Below are positions 50,822 to 61,374 of a stretch of 64,000 nucleotides of DNA, piece after piece; positions within the stretch are counted from its first letter, which is position 1, and every line of letters begins with the position of its first letter. The notes under the pieces were generated by a model that saw nothing but the letters and a program-made list of their open reading frames with translations, did no database searches and was not told where the DNA came from. Source of the DNA: an uncultured Allomuricauda sp. (GTDB lineage: Bacteria; Bacteroidota; Bacteroidia; Flavobacteriales; Flavobacteriaceae); the NCBI RefSeq assembly GCF_947258355.1, contig NZ_CAMYIC010000055.1, positions 1 to 64,000 on the forward strand, given 5' to 3'. Both the position numbers and the translations under genes were made by a program.

Positions 50822-51886
50822 TTATCCTTTCTTTTCCAGTTCACTCATAATGTCCACCAAAACACCAACACTTTCCAAAGGAAGTGCATTGTACATGGAA
50901 GCTCTATAACCACCAACAGACCTATGTCCATTTATACCGTTTATGCCCGCTTCTTTGCACATATCATCAAATACATCCTTTAACTCATCATCGGTGATAT
51001 TGAAGGTAGCGTTCATGTTGGAACGGTCTTCTTTGGCTGCAATACCGGAGAATACAGGGTTGAGTTCAATTTCCGAGTAAATCAAATTCGCTTTACGTTC
51101 GTTAATTTCCTCAATGGCTGCAATTCCCCCCAAATCCTTCAACCATTGCATGGTAAGCATGGAAACATACACGGCAAAAACCGGGGGCGTGTTGAACATA
51201 CTGTCTTTGGCCAAATGAACCGAGTAATCCAGCATCGATGGTATTTTACGGGATACCTTTCCTAAACTATCCTCTTTCACTACAACAAGCGTAGTTCCTG
51301 CCGGTCCCATGTTTTTTTGTGCGCCCGCATAAATCAAATCAAATTGGGAAAAGTCCATTTGTCTGGAAAAGATATCCGAACTCATATCGCACACCAATGG
51401 CACGTCGGTTTTTGGGAATTCCTTAAACTGTGTTCCGTAAATGGTATTATTGGAGGTAAGGTGCAGATAATCCAAATCGGATGGAATATCAAAGCCTTTT
51501 GGAATGTACCTAAAATTATCTTCTTGTGATGAAGCTACTTCTACAATATCGCCAAACAAACGCGCCTCCTTAATGGCTTTTTGGCTCCAGGTTCCTGTGT
51601 TTACATAACCTGCTTTTTTATCCAAAAAATTAAAAGCTGTCATTAAAAATTGCATACTGGCACCTCCTTGAAGGAACAAGGCTTGATATCCTTTACCTTC
51701 AAGCCCTAAAAGTTCCAGGGCCAGGGAGCGTGCCTTTTCCATAATGGCCACAAACTCTTTGCTGCGGTGCGAGATTTCTATAAGTGAAAGTCCGATACCA
51801 TCCAATTCCTGAACGGCCTCGGAAGCCTTTAACATTACCTCTGCAGGCAAAATGCATGGGCCTGCGCTAAAATTGTGCTTTTTCAT
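50822..51886 (-). CDS. serC: Phosphoserine aminotransferase
   Basis: A 354-residue PLP enzyme that makes O-phosphoserine from 3-phosphohydroxypyruvate and glutamate. The start KKHNFSAGPCILPAEVM, the substrate loop FLQGGASMQF and PLP lysine K191 in YAGAQKNMGPAGTT are typical, and the C terminus GHRSVGGYRASMYNALP is conserved. It heads a two-gene serine operon with serA. Confidence 0.97.
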   Translation of the reverse strand: MKKHNFSAGPCILPAEVMLKASEAVQELDGIGLSLIEISHRSKEFVAIMEKARSLALELLGLEGKGYQALFLQGGASMQFLMTAFNFLDKKAGYVNTGTWSQKAIKEARLFGDIVEVASSQEDNFRYIPKGFDIPSDLDYLHLTSNNTIYGTQFKEFPKTDVPLVCDMSSDIFSRQMDFSQFDLIYAGAQKNMGPAGTTLVVVKEDSLGKVSRKIPSMLDYSVHLAKDSMFNTPPVFAVYVSMLTMQWLKDLGGIAAIEEINERKANLIYSEIELNPVFSGIAAKEDRSNMNATFNITDDELKDVFDDMCKEAGINGINGHRSVGGYRASMYNALPLESVGVLVDIMSELEKKG

Positions 51887-51957
51887 TGACTAGGTTTAAG
51901 GAGTAAAGGTCTAAAAAATTGTTGGATCTTAAAACGTTTCGTTTGGTTAGGATTATC

Positions 51958-52998
51958 TTAAAGTTTCAGCAGGAATTCCATGGTATCTATTCCATCTGCG
52001 TAGTCATTTAAACTTGGTTTTTGGGTGTCCCCGAAGTTAACATCATTATCTTGGTTGGAAACCACACATTGGATTTGCTCATCCATTTCCTGCAACTTGT
52101 TCCTTAAACTGGATTCATCATCATAAAATGAATAAAACAAAGCAGAAATGGGGGAGGTGAGCGCCTCATCTTCCTTTAGGATCAAAAATCCATTGTCCAG
52201 AATCTTGAATTCACTCATCAAATAAACGGCCTTATTGTAATCGTAATTGTTGGCGTATTTATGTTGATGAATTATATCTTTATAATGATACAAGGCATTA
52301 AAAAGGGAATCGAAATCATAATTTTTAGGCACAAAGATTTTGGACACATTGCGGCAGCCCAATCCGTAATATCTAAAAATATCCTCACCCAACGCTTTTA
52401 ATTCTTCTTCGTTCTCATTTCCAGTAAGCACAGCCACCGAGTTTCTGTTTTTTCTGATAATGTTGGGCTTCTTTCCAAAATAATATTCGAAGTAACGGCT
52501 CGTATTGTTGCTGCCTGTAGCTATTACTGCATCAAAATTTTCGAGTTTATCTTCGGTAAATTCGATTTTATCCACCAGTGATGGCTCTTGTTCAATTAAA
52601 TAATTGGATATGTATGGCAGCAACACTTTATCATTGGAGGATAGTTTGGCCAAGACCTTGTTCCCGGATAGCAACACGGATAAAAAATCGTGAAACCCCA
52701 CTAATGGAATGTTTCCCGCCATTACGATACCTATGGTTTTTGGTTTGCTATCGGAATTAAAGGAATAGTTGTACAACCAGTCCGTTATATTTTGCGCTGT
52801 AAGCAAATCGCCCCATTGCTGTAAAGAAAATAGAATGTTATCCTCGGTAAACCATCCGTTATGGTGTCCCGCTCGAGCAATGGTTTCTTTGAATTCAGAA
52901 TCAACTTCGCTGTCGCCGGAATACCATTTATCACAAAAATCCGTTAGGTATTTTCCAAGTTTAACAAAAGCATCTATGGTATTTCTATCTGGTGCCAT
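51958..52998 (-). CDS. Acyl-CoA reductase (LuxC-like)
   Basis: A 346-residue protein of the LuxC/acyl-CoA reductase family. KTIGIVMAGNIPLVGFHDFL (about 87-106) and VLAKLSSNDKVLLPYI fit the nucleotide-binding part, and YYGLGCRNVSKIFVP (about 209-223) has the expected catalytic Cys region. It reduces fatty acyl-CoA or acyl groups to aldehydes in relatives, but there is no lux operon here, and flavobacteria often have this gene alone beside a ferredoxin gene. It diverges from the ferredoxin gene with an 85-base gap. Confidence 0.88.
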   Translation of the reverse strand: MAPDRNTIDAFVKLGKYLTDFCDKWYSGDSEVDSEFKETIARAGHHNGWFTEDNILFSLQQWGDLLTAQNITDWLYNYSFNSDSKPKTIGIVMAGNIPLVGFHDFLSVLLSGNKVLAKLSSNDKVLLPYISNYLIEQEPSLVDKIEFTEDKLENFDAVIATGSNNTSRYFEYYFGKKPNIIRKNRNSVAVLTGNENEEELKALGEDIFRYYGLGCRNVSKIFVPKNYDFDSLFNALYHYKDIIHQHKYANNYDYNKAVYLMSEFKILDNGFLILKEDEALTSPISALFYSFYDDESSLRNKLQEMDEQIQCVVSNQDNDVNFGDTQKPSLNDYADGIDTMEFLLKL

Positions 52999-53002
52999 TA
53001 AA

Positions 53003-53034
53003 TTTGTACACTAATTTACTAGGGTTTATTTTTG
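53003..53034 (+). promoter_or_regulatory. Promoter of the ferredoxin gene
   Basis: TTTG at 53003-53006 and TATTTTTG at 53027-53034 match the Bacteroidota -33 (TTTG) and -7 (TAnnTTTG) consensus with a spacer of 20 bases. The ATG is 50 bases downstream. This is the best promoter match seen in the window. Confidence 0.6.
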
Positions 53035-53083
53035 TCAAAAGTAAGCATGCTGATAAGAATCAGCCCAAAAGGAAAAGAAAATT

Positions 53084-53437
53084 ATGGCAATTATTATAAC
53101 AGATGAGTGCATAAATTGTGGTGCTTGCGAGCCAGAATGCCCAAATACAGCAATTTATGAAGGTGCGGATGAATGGAGATACAGTGATGGAACCTCGCTG
53201 ACCGGCGATGTGGTTTTACCTAACGGAAAAGAGGTCAATGCCGATGAAGTTCAGGAACCTGTTAGTGATGAGCTTTATTATATAGTTCCAGATAAATGTA
53301 CCGAATGTAAAGGTTTTCACGAAGAGCCACAATGTGCGGCTGTTTGTCCGGTTGATTGTTGTGTTCCCGATGAAGACCACGAAGAAACAGAAGATGAACT
53401 ATTGGGTAAGCAAAAGTTTATGCACCCCGATGGTTAA
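53084..53437 (+). CDS. 4Fe-4S dicluster ferredoxin
   Basis: A 117-residue electron carrier of the two-cluster type. [12 protein letters not shown] (C9, C12, C15 and C19) and a second set, CTECKGF and [10 protein letters not shown], supply the eight cluster ligands. The two sets are separated by a 50-residue acidic insertion, longer than in clostridial ferredoxins but usual in Bacteroidota. The tail is acidic. It diverges from the acyl-CoA reductase gene, and could give it electrons, but this is a guess. Confidence 0.93.
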   Translation: MAIIITDECINCGACEPECPNTAIYEGADEWRYSDGTSLTGDVVLPNGKEVNADEVQEPVSDELYYIVPDKCTECKGFHEEPQCAAVCPVDCCVPDEDHEETEDELLGKQKFMHPDG

Positions 53438-53460
53438 GCAATAAAAAACATTTAATTTAG

Positions 53461-53486
53461 CCCCGAACCAACGTTCGGGGTTTTTT
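53461..53486 (+). terminator. Terminator of the ferredoxin gene
   Basis: Perfect 8 bp GC-rich stem CCCCGAAC (53461-53468) with GTTCGGGG (53473-53480), loop CAAC, followed by six T. The next small ORF begins right at the end of the T run. Confidence 0.9.
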
Positions 53487-53615
53487 ATGCAAGAAAAAGA
53501 AAAGGAATATAATGGTATTTGGAAGCAAGCAGGATGTATATTGTCCCTTTTGGCCATTTTCGGAATTATCGCCCTGGTAATAATAGGCTTCTATTTATTG
53601 ATTGGGAATTATTAG
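53487..53615 (+). CDS. Small membrane protein (42 aa)
   Basis: A 43-codon frame from ATG 53487 to TAG 53613-53615. The peptide has a charged start MQEKEKEYNGIWKQAG followed by one transmembrane helix CILSLLAIFGIIALVIIGFY. Its start is directly after the ferredoxin terminator, so it would depend on read-through or a promoter within the terminator region. Base use looks coding. No family recognised. Confidence 0.5.
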   Translation: MQEKEKEYNGIWKQAGCILSLLAIFGIIALVIIGFYLLIGNY

Positions 53616-53638
53616 ACCACAGTAACAAAACTTCAACT

Positions 53639-53646
53639 TATATTTG
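53639..53646 (+). promoter_or_regulatory. -7 box before ychF
   Basis: TATATTTG fits TAnnTTTG and lies 24 bases before the ychF ATG. No TTTG at -33. Confidence 0.4.
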
Positions 53647-53670
53647 CAGCCTCAAAACACAAGAATTTAG

Positions 53671-54765
53671 ATGAAAGCAGGTATTGTAGGATTACCAAAC
53701 GTAGGAAAATCAACCCTTTTCAACTGTTTGTCCAACGCAAAGGCACAAAGTGCCAACTTCCCTTTTTGCACCATTGAACCCAATATTGGCGTGGTGAACG
53801 TGCCCGACGAGCGCTTGGAGAAACTGGAAGAATTGGTAAATCCTGAGCGTGTGATTCCTGCAACTGTTGAGATCGTGGACATTGCCGGTCTGGTAAAGGG
53901 AGCCAGTAAAGGTGAAGGACTTGGAAACCAGTTTTTGGGAAATATCAGGGAAACCGATGCCATTCTCCACGTACTTCGTTGTTTTGATAACGACAATGTA
54001 GTGCATGTTGATGGTTCCGTAGATCCTATAAGGGACAAGGAAACCATTGATATGGAGTTGCAGCTGAAGGATTTGGAAAGCGTTGAGAAAAAGCTTGATA
54101 AAGTGAAGCGTGCTGCCAAAACCGGTAATAAAGAAGCCCAAAAGGAAGAAGCTGTTCTTGCTTCCCTCAAAGAAGGGCTCGAATCTGGAAAATCCGTGAG
54201 GGCCATTATGTTGAGCGAAGATGACCGTGAAGAATTTGTAAAACCCATGCAACTGATTACGGATAAGCCTGTGATGTATGTTTGCAACGTCGATGAAGGT
54301 GCTGCTGTTGACGGAAATGCTTACGTTGAAAAAGTAAAGGAAGCCGTATCCGACGAAAATGCGGAGGTTATATTTTTGGCAGTGGGTACAGAAGCCGATA
54401 TCACCGAATTGGAAACCTACGAAGAACGCCAAATGTTCTTGGAAGACCTGGGACTTTCCGAACCTGGTTCCGCTAAATTGATTCGTGGTGCCTATAAATT
54501 ACTTGATTTGGAAACCTATTTCACTGCTGGGGTGAAAGAAGTCCGTGCTTGGACCATTCCCGTTGGTGCAACCGCTCCACAAGCTGCAGGTGTTATCCAT
54601 ACCGATTTTGAAAAAGGCTTTATCCGTGCCGAGGTCATCTCCTATGACGATTACGTTAAATACGGTAGCGAAGCCAAGGTAAAAGAGGCTGGACGTATGC
54701 GCGTGGAAGGCAAGGAATACATTGTCAAAGACGGTGATGTAATGCACTTTAGGTTTAATGTGTAA
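53671..54765 (+). CDS. ychF: Redox-regulated ATPase/GTPase YchF
   Basis: A 364-residue Obg-family P-loop protein. G1 GLPNVGKSTLFN (7-18), the following CTIEPN switch region, VDIAGLVKGASKGEGLGNQFL (G3) and the C-terminal TGS-like domain ending GDVMHFRFNV are characteristic. YchF/OLA1 binds ATP and associates with the ribosome, with roles in stress. The full family length is present. Single gene. Confidence 0.97.
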   Translation: MKAGIVGLPNVGKSTLFNCLSNAKAQSANFPFCTIEPNIGVVNVPDERLEKLEELVNPERVIPATVEIVDIAGLVKGASKGEGLGNQFLGNIRETDAILHVLRCFDNDNVVHVDGSVDPIRDKETIDMELQLKDLESVEKKLDKVKRAAKTGNKEAQKEEAVLASLKEGLESGKSVRAIMLSEDDREEFVKPMQLITDKPVMYVCNVDEGAAVDGNAYVEKVKEAVSDENAEVIFLAVGTEADITELETYEERQMFLEDLGLSEPGSAKLIRGAYKLLDLETYFTAGVKEVRAWTIPVGATAPQAAGVIHTDFEKGFIRAEVISYDDYVKYGSEAKVKEAGRMRVEGKEYIVKDGDVMHFRFNV

Positions 54766-54832
54766 CCACTGGGCATTGTAATCCATACAATTTGTGATTT
54801 TTCAATTTCTGGGTATAAAATAGCTTTGTTCT

Positions 54833-55735
54833 ATGTCCAGTAAAAGCTTGGGGATTTTTTATGGGATCTTGGGAGTAGTGCTATTCTCCTCGAAGGCTGT
54901 AATGGTAAAATTGGCTTACCGCTATGATGTGGATACGCTCGATTTGTTACTGTTCCGAATGCTGTTTTCACTTCCATTTTACATTTTTATCTTATTCCTA
55001 ATTCGAAAAAAATCAGCAAACACAAAAATTGTGGCCAAAGATTATCTGTGGCTCTTTCTCTTTGGCTTCGTGGGCTACTATTTGGCCAGTTATTTCGATT
55101 TTTTGGGATTGAACTATATCAAAGCAGGATTGGAACGTATTATTCTTTTCGTGTATCCGACCATTGTGGTATTCCTAAGTTGGTTGATTTTTCGGCAAAA
55201 AATATCCAAGGTTCAATTCATTGCCATTCTCGTAACTTATGTAGGCGTACTCATTACTTTTTGGGATGAGCTGGATGTCTCGGGCAACGAGGTCTTGTTG
55301 GGTGGATTTTTGGTTTTGTTAAGTGCCATTACCTATGCATCCTATTTAGTGGGCAGTGGCTGGTTGATTCCCAAATTCGGCGTGCTTCGATTCACTTGCT
55401 ATGCCATGATTGTATCCACCATCTGCATAGTGATGCATTATTTGGTGGCTGGGGATTGGGGATTCATGGACTATCCCTGGCCTGTATATGCCTACGGTTT
55501 GGCCATGGCTATTTTTGCAACACTGATACCTTCATTTTTGGTATCGGCTGCCATCGAGCGATTGGGGGCCTCCAACTTTTCAATTTTGGGGAGTCTGGGG
55601 CCTATTTCCACGATTTTACTTGCCTTTGTGTTTTTGGACGAAAAACTCACGTATTGGCAGTTGGTTGGAATGTTGGTTGTCATTTTTGGGGTGACATACC
55701 TGTCCATCCAAGGCAAAAAGCGGGCTAAAGGCTGA
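54833..55735 (+). CDS. EamA-family (DMT) transporter
   Basis: A 300-residue inner-membrane protein with ten predicted helices arranged as two EamA halves (about 8-140 and 155-290), the layout of RhaT/YdcZ-like drug/metabolite exporters. FYGILGVVLFSSKAVMVKLA at the N terminus and LGPISTILLAFVFLDEKLT in the second half are typical. Substrate unknown. The start ATG at 54833 follows a TAGCTTTG box at 54821-54828 that would leave almost no leader. Confidence 0.9.
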   Translation: MSSKSLGIFYGILGVVLFSSKAVMVKLAYRYDVDTLDLLLFRMLFSLPFYIFILFLIRKKSANTKIVAKDYLWLFLFGFVGYYLASYFDFLGLNYIKAGLERIILFVYPTIVVFLSWLIFRQKISKVQFIAILVTYVGVLITFWDELDVSGNEVLLGGFLVLLSAITYASYLVGSGWLIPKFGVLRFTCYAMIVSTICIVMHYLVAGDWGFMDYPWPVYAYGLAMAIFATLIPSFLVSAAIERLGASNFSILGSLGPISTILLAFVFLDEKLTYWQLVGMLVVIFGVTYLSIQGKKRAKG

Positions 55736-55837
55736 TATATATTAACAATTATTGTTTCTCATTGTTGATTACTTTCTACCGTACACCCTTTTATTTTTGC
55801 TCCTAAATTTTATATTGCAATGATTAACCCTTAACTC

Positions 55838-57706
55838 ATGGCAGATACCCAATATACTGAGGATAATATCCGTTCGCTGGACTGGAAGGAGCATATTCGT
55901 ATGCGTCCGGGGATGTACATCGGAAAATTGGGCGACGGTTCCTCCGCAGATGATGGTATTTACATTCTTTTAAAAGAAGTGCTCGATAACTCCATCGACG
56001 AATTTGTAATGGGGTCGGGAAAAACCATCGAAATCAACATCAAGGACAATACAGTTCACGTTCGAGATTATGGTCGTGGTATTCCGCTAGGTAAAGTGGT
56101 TGATGTTGTTTCCAAAATGAATACTGGCGGTAAGTACGATACACGGGCCTTTAAAAAATCCGTAGGATTGAATGGGGTAGGTACCAAAGCCGTGAATGCC
56201 CTATCTACCTATTTTAGGGTGGAATCCAATAGAGATGGGCAATCGAAGTCTGCTGAATTCGAGACAGGAAACTTAGTGAACGAAGAACTTTTGGAGGAAT
56301 CATCCCGAAGAAAGGGTACCAAGGTAAGTTTCACTCCAGATGAATCCATCTTTAAAAAATATAAATACCGAAATGAGTATGTGGAACGCATGCTCAAAAA
56401 CTATGTCTACCTAAACCCAGGGTTGACCATTGTTTTCAACGGAGAGAAATTTCATTCCGAAAATGGTCTAAAAGATCTATTGGAAGACAACAATAACAAC
56501 GAAGACTTTCTGTACCCCATTATTCACTTAAAAGGTGAAGATATAGAGGTCGCGATGACCCATAGTAAAACCCAGTATAGCGAAGAGTATCATTCCTTTG
56601 TAAACGGGCAGCATACCACACAGGGAGGAACACATCAATCTGCATTTAGAGAAGCCATTGTAAAAACCGTCCGCGATTTTTACGGAAAAAACTATGACGC
56701 TTCGGATATTCGAAAATCAATCATATCCGCTGTTTCCATTAAAGTGATGGAACCCGTGTTTGAGAGTCAGACCAAGACCAAGCTCGGTTCTACCGATATG
56801 GGAGGGGATTTGCCAACGGTGCGTACTTATGTGAATGACTTTATCGGGACGCAACTGGACAACTATCTTCACAAGAACCCTCAGACAGCAGAAGCGCTTC
56901 AAAAGAAAATTGTTCAGGCAGAGAAAGAACGCAAAGAACTCTCAGGAATACGAAAACTGGCAAGGGACCGCGCCAAAAAAGCGAGTCTTCATAATAAAAA
57001 ACTACGTGATTGCCGTATCCACCTTCCAGATATGAAAAAGGACCGAAGGTTGGAATCGACGTTATTTATTACGGAAGGGGATTCTGCGTCGGGCTCCATC
57101 ACAAAATCCAGGGACGTAAATACACAAGCAGTATTCAGTTTGCGAGGAAAGCCGATGAACTCCTACGGTATGTCCAAGAAAATTGTTTACGAGAACGAGG
57201 AATTCAACCTGCTGCAAGCCGCACTCAATATTGAGGATTCCATGGAGGATCTGCGATATAACAATATTGTGATCGCGACGGATGCCGATGTGGATGGAAT
57301 GCACATTCGATTGCTGCTGATTACCTTCTTTTTACAATTTTTCCCAGAATTGATCAAAGAGAATCACTTATATATTCTTCAAACCCCATTGTTTAGGGTT
57401 CGAAATAAAAAGGAGACTATTTATTGCTACAGTGAAGAAGAAAGAAAACAAGCCATCGAAAAACTCTCCGGAAAACCGGAAATAACCCGATTTAAGGGAT
57501 TGGGTGAAATTTCCCCTGACGAGTTCAAAAACTTCATTGGTGATGATATCCGTCTGGAACCGGTAATGTTGGATAAAGCCATGAGCATAGATGCCTTATT
57601 AAAGTTTTATATGGGCAAAAATACACCCGACAGACAGGAATTCATCATCAATAACCTTAAAGTGGAACTTGATCTTGTTGAAGAAAACCAACTACAACCC
57701 AAATAA
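55838..57706 (+). CDS. parE: DNA topoisomerase IV subunit B
   Basis: A 622-residue GHKL ATPase/TOPRIM protein that decatenates chromosomes with ParC. The N terminus has [14 protein letters not shown] and the ATP lid motifs [11 protein letters not shown] and GRGIPLG; the TOPRIM part has [11 protein letters not shown] and [18 protein letters not shown]. Its length is in the Bacteroidota range. It lies 15 bases before parC. A TATTTTTG box at 55792-55799 may be its promoter. Confidence 0.97.
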   Translation: MADTQYTEDNIRSLDWKEHIRMRPGMYIGKLGDGSSADDGIYILLKEVLDNSIDEFVMGSGKTIEINIKDNTVHVRDYGRGIPLGKVVDVVSKMNTGGKYDTRAFKKSVGLNGVGTKAVNALSTYFRVESNRDGQSKSAEFETGNLVNEELLEESSRRKGTKVSFTPDESIFKKYKYRNEYVERMLKNYVYLNPGLTIVFNGEKFHSENGLKDLLEDNNNNEDFLYPIIHLKGEDIEVAMTHSKTQYSEEYHSFVNGQHTTQGGTHQSAFREAIVKTVRDFYGKNYDASDIRKSIISAVSIKVMEPVFESQTKTKLGSTDMGGDLPTVRTYVNDFIGTQLDNYLHKNPQTAEALQKKIVQAEKERKELSGIRKLARDRAKKASLHNKKLRDCRIHLPDMKKDRRLESTLFITEGDSASGSITKSRDVNTQAVFSLRGKPMNSYGMSKKIVYENEEFNLLQAALNIEDSMEDLRYNNIVIATDADVDGMHIRLLLITFFLQFFPELIKENHLYILQTPLFRVRNKKETIYCYSEEERKQAIEKLSGKPEITRFKGLGEISPDEFKNFIGDDIRLEPVMLDKAMSIDALLKFYMGKNTPDRQEFIINNLKVELDLVEENQLQPK

Positions 57707-57721
57707 ATGCTGCCTTTCTAA

Positions 57722-60349
57722 ATGGAAGAGAACGAAGAACTGAACGATGAAAGTTTAGAAAACCAAGACGAGTCCCAAGATAGCCTGGTAAAGGTCACCG
57801 GGATGTACAAGGATTGGTTCTTGGATTACGCTTCTTATGTTATTTTGGAGCGTGCTGTACCTGCTATAGAAGATGGATTTAAGCCAGTTCAGCGAAGAAT
57901 TATGCATTCGCTCAAAGAACTGGACGATGGTCGCTATAACAAAGTGGCGAATGTGGTAGGGCACACCATGCAATACCACCCACATGGTGACGCCAGTATT
58001 GCCGATGCCATGGTTCAAATTGGCCAAAAGGACCTCCTTATTGACACCCAAGGAAACTGGGGGAACATTTTAACAGGTGATGGAGCAGCTGCGCCACGTT
58101 ATATTGAGGCACGACTTTCCAAGTTTGCCTTAGAAGTAGTTTATAGTCCAAAAATTACGGAATGGCAACTTTCCTATGATGGCAGAAAAAAGGAACCTGT
58201 CAACTTACCAGTTAAGTTCCCGCTTTTGCTTGCTCAAGGGGCAGAGGGGATCGCGGTTGGACTTTCCACAAAAATACTCCCGCACAACTTTAACGAACTC
58301 ATCGACGCCTCGATAAAACATTTAAAAGGGAATCGATTTACTTTGGTGCCAGATTTCCCAACGGCTGGTATCATCGATGTAACCAACTACAACGATGGTA
58401 TGCGCGGCGGTAAAATCAGGGTAAGGGCCAAAATATCCACATTGGACAAAAACACCTTGGTCATCAATGAAATACCTTATGGAACCAATACGTCATCTTT
58501 AATAGACTCAATTTTAAAGGCCAACGATAAGGGGAAAATCAAAATAAAAAAGATTGAAGATAACACGGCTGCCGAGGTAGAGATTTTGGTGCATTTGCCC
58601 AATGGTATATCACCCGACAAAACCATTGATGCGCTTTACGCCTTTACCGCTTGTGAGTCATCCATTTCTCCGTTGGGATGTGTTATTGAGGACAACAAAC
58701 CCCTATTTATAGGTGTTAAGGAGATGCTTGAAAGGTCTACAGACAACACTGTGGAACTGCTTAAAGCAGAACTTCAAATACAACTGGATGAACTTGAGGA
58801 GCAATGGCACTTTTCTTCTTTGGAACGGATTTTTATCGAGAACAGGATTTATCGTGAAATCGAGGAAGAAGAAACTTGGGAAGGTGTAATCGAAGCTATT
58901 GATAAAGGTTTGAAGCCTCACATTTCCCATTTAAAGAGAGAGGTGACCAAGGATGATATTGTCCGGTTGACCGAAATCCGAATCAAACGTATCTCAAAGT
59001 TTGATTTAGACAAAGCGCAACAACTCATTGAAAGTTTGGAAGATAGAATTGCGCAGACCAAACATCATTTGGAGCATTTAGTGGATTTTGCCATCGATTA
59101 CTTCAAGGAACTTAAAAAGAAATACGGGGCCGGGCGCGAGCGCAAATCCGAAATAAAGATATTCGATGATATTGAGGCCACCAAGGTGGTCATCAGAAAC
59201 ACCAAACTTTACGTAAACCGCGAAGAAGGATTTATCGGAACATCCCTAAAACGCGATGAATATGTAACAGACTGTAGTGATATAGATGACATCATTGTGT
59301 TCACGAAAAAAGGGGACATGATGGTTACCAAGGTGGATTCCAAGGTTTTTGTCGGTAAAAATATCATACACGTTGCGGTCTTTAAAAAGAAGGACAAGCG
59401 TACTACCTACAATATGATTTATAAAATTATGAAAGGTGGTCCTAGTTACGTAAAAAGGTTCAATGTAACCAGCATGACGCGTGATAAAATTTATCAGCTC
59501 GCAGGGGATAAAACTTCATCGGAAGTATTGTATTTTTCCGCAAACCCCAATGGAGAAGCGGAAGTGGTCACCATAATGCTGCGTCAATCCGGAAGCATTA
59601 AAAAACTGAAATGGGATCTAGATTTTTCCGATGTTCTGATTAAAGGACGAGGTTCCAAAGGAAATTTGGTCACTAAATACTCCGTAAAACGCATCGAACT
59701 AAAAGAGAAAGGGGTTTCTACACTAAAACCAAGAAAGATTTGGTTTGATGATGTGGTAAGTCGCTTGAACGTTGACGGAAGGGGGGAGTTGCTTGGAGAG
59801 TTTAAGGGAGATGATCTACTCTTGGTGATAGACCAAAAGGGAATCGTTAAAACCATTCCGCCTGATTTACTGACACGTTTTAGTGACGATATGATCGTAT
59901 TGGAAAAATGGAATCCAAAGAAACCGATTTCGGTGGTTCATTATGTGGGTGACAAGGAGCGTTTTTACCTAAAAAGATTTCTGATAGAGAATCCCAATAA
60001 AGAAGAAGTGGTGATTGATGAAGACTCCAAATCTTATTTGGAATTGGTGTCAACGGACTGGAGACCCATGCTGGAAATTGAATTTGTAAAATCTCGCGGA
60101 AAGGACCCCAAGCCTAATCTTGAAGTGAATGTCGAGGACTTTATAGCGGTAAAAGGAATTAAAGCGCTTGGTAATCAACTGACCCCGGAAAAGGTTAAAA
60201 ATATCAACGTTTTGGATCCTTTACCTTTTGAGGAACCTAAGGAACAAAAAGCAGAGGATATTGAAGTAGTGGACGAGGAGCAAATAGAAAACGATGATGA
60301 TGATATAGGAACAAAGAATGATAGTTCTGACCAGACCACTTTGTTTTGA
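57722..60349 (+). CDS. parC: DNA topoisomerase IV subunit A
   Basis: An 875-residue DNA-cutting subunit. The catalytic tyrosine is Y127 in AAAPRYIEARLSKFA, with DGFKPVQRRIMHSL and HPHGDASIADAMVQI before it. The C-terminal beta-pinwheel region is degenerate, and the last 60 residues are strongly acidic, as in other flavobacterial ParC. Co-transcribed with parE. GyrA would carry clearer GyrA-box repeats. Confidence 0.96.
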   Translation: MEENEELNDESLENQDESQDSLVKVTGMYKDWFLDYASYVILERAVPAIEDGFKPVQRRIMHSLKELDDGRYNKVANVVGHTMQYHPHGDASIADAMVQIGQKDLLIDTQGNWGNILTGDGAAAPRYIEARLSKFALEVVYSPKITEWQLSYDGRKKEPVNLPVKFPLLLAQGAEGIAVGLSTKILPHNFNELIDASIKHLKGNRFTLVPDFPTAGIIDVTNYNDGMRGGKIRVRAKISTLDKNTLVINEIPYGTNTSSLIDSILKANDKGKIKIKKIEDNTAAEVEILVHLPNGISPDKTIDALYAFTACESSISPLGCVIEDNKPLFIGVKEMLERSTDNTVELLKAELQIQLDELEEQWHFSSLERIFIENRIYREIEEEETWEGVIEAIDKGLKPHISHLKREVTKDDIVRLTEIRIKRISKFDLDKAQQLIESLEDRIAQTKHHLEHLVDFAIDYFKELKKKYGAGRERKSEIKIFDDIEATKVVIRNTKLYVNREEGFIGTSLKRDEYVTDCSDIDDIIVFTKKGDMMVTKVDSKVFVGKNIIHVAVFKKKDKRTTYNMIYKIMKGGPSYVKRFNVTSMTRDKIYQLAGDKTSSEVLYFSANPNGEAEVVTIMLRQSGSIKKLKWDLDFSDVLIKGRGSKGNLVTKYSVKRIELKEKGVSTLKPRKIWFDDVVSRLNVDGRGELLGEFKGDDLLLVIDQKGIVKTIPPDLLTRFSDDMIVLEKWNPKKPISVVHYVGDKERFYLKRFLIENPNKEEVVIDEDSKSYLELVSTDWRPMLEIEFVKSRGKDPKPNLEVNVEDFIAVKGIKALGNQLTPEKVKNINVLDPLPFEEPKEQKAEDIEVVDEEQIENDDDDIGTKNDSSDQTTLF

Positions 60350-60411
60350 TGCTTTTTATGGCTAATTTTCCCGACGACACATACCTAAAGCTTAAAGCTT
60401 AATTTTTCTTT

Positions 60412-61374
60412 ATGGATTTTACAAACCCCCTGGTATATGGCGTGCCAGTATTCATCGCCTTTATCTTACTGGAATTAACTTATAGCAAAACCCATGATCA
60501 CGAACACAAAGATCTTTATAATTGGAAAGATCTAGCTGCTAGCGGTTTTATGGGCATAGGCTCAGCAATTCTTGGACCTCTGTTCAAAGTGGCTTTTGCC
60601 ATTCTTCTTTTTGAAGGCACCTATGAGCTGTTCAATCCTGTTGTAGATGGGGTTAGGACCAATATTATGGGCTATGCATCTTTTGGTTATGCATGGTATG
60701 TGTGGATTTTATGTCAATTGGCGGACGATTTCACCTATTACTGGTTCCATAGGGCCAACCATGAAGTCCGTATTTTGTGGGCGGCGCACATTGTTCATCA
60801 CTCTTCGGACAATTTTAATTTAGGAACCGCCATTAGAAACGGATGGTTCACTATACTATACAAGCCTTTCTTTTACATTTGGATGCCGGCTATTGGATTT
60901 CCCCCAGAAATGGTCTTGGTATGTTTGGGAATTGAAGCCTTGTGGCAATTTCAATTACACACGGTATATGTGCCAAAACTCGGCTTTTTGGAAAAGATTT
61001 TCAACACACACACCATGCACCAAGTGCACCACGCCCAAAATGTGGAGTATTTGGACAAGAACCATGGTGGTTTCTTGAATATTTTTGATAAAATGTTCGG
61101 TACTTGGAAAGAACTCGATGATGACATTGATGTAAAATACGGTGTTATACATGCACCTAACTCATATAATCCGGTAGTGATTCTAACACATGAGTTCAAG
61201 GATATTTGGAACGATGTAAAAAAATCCAAGAAGCTCTCCCACAAATTAATGTACATCTTTGGACCTCCAGGATGGAGTCACGATGGGAGCACACTTACTG
61301 TAAAACAACAGCAACGCTTGTTTAAAAAACATAAAGAAACAAGTCCGGAATTGGCCTACCAAAGGCCAAACTAA
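60412..61374 (+). CDS. Fatty acid hydroxylase/sterol desaturase superfamily protein
   Basis: A 320-residue membrane protein with about five helices and the di-iron histidine motifs HRANH (about 112-116), HIVHHSS and HTMHQVHHAQN, which match the HxxxH, HxxHH and HxxHH pattern. These enzymes hydroxylate or desaturate lipids. In Bacteroidota, relatives act on fatty acids, sphingolipids or carotenoids; the substrate here is not evident. It overlaps the convergent TerC gene by four bases. Confidence 0.93.
   Translation: MDFTNPLVYGVPVFIAFILLELTYSKTHDHEHKDLYNWKDLAASGFMGIGSAILGPLFKVAFAILLFEGTYELFNPVVDGVRTNIMGYASFGYAWYVWILCQLADDFTYYWFHRANHEVRILWAAHIVHHSSDNFNLGTAIRNGWFTILYKPFFYIWMPAIGFPPEMVLVCLGIEALWQFQLHTVYVPKLGFLEKIFNTHTMHQVHHAQNVEYLDKNHGGFLNIFDKMFGTWKELDDDIDVKYGVIHAPNSYNPVVILTHEFKDIWNDVKKSKKLSHKLMYIFGPPGWSHDGSTLTVKQQQRLFKKHKETSPELAYQRPN

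Noticed and set aside
51958..52998. Bioluminescence (lux) locus
   Set aside because: Only a LuxC-like reductase is present; no luxA, luxB, luxD or luxE lies near, and such lone genes are usual in flavobacteria.
53710..54432. 240-codon minus-strand frame opposite ychF
   Set aside because: Antisense to a well-supported GTPase gene, without family features.
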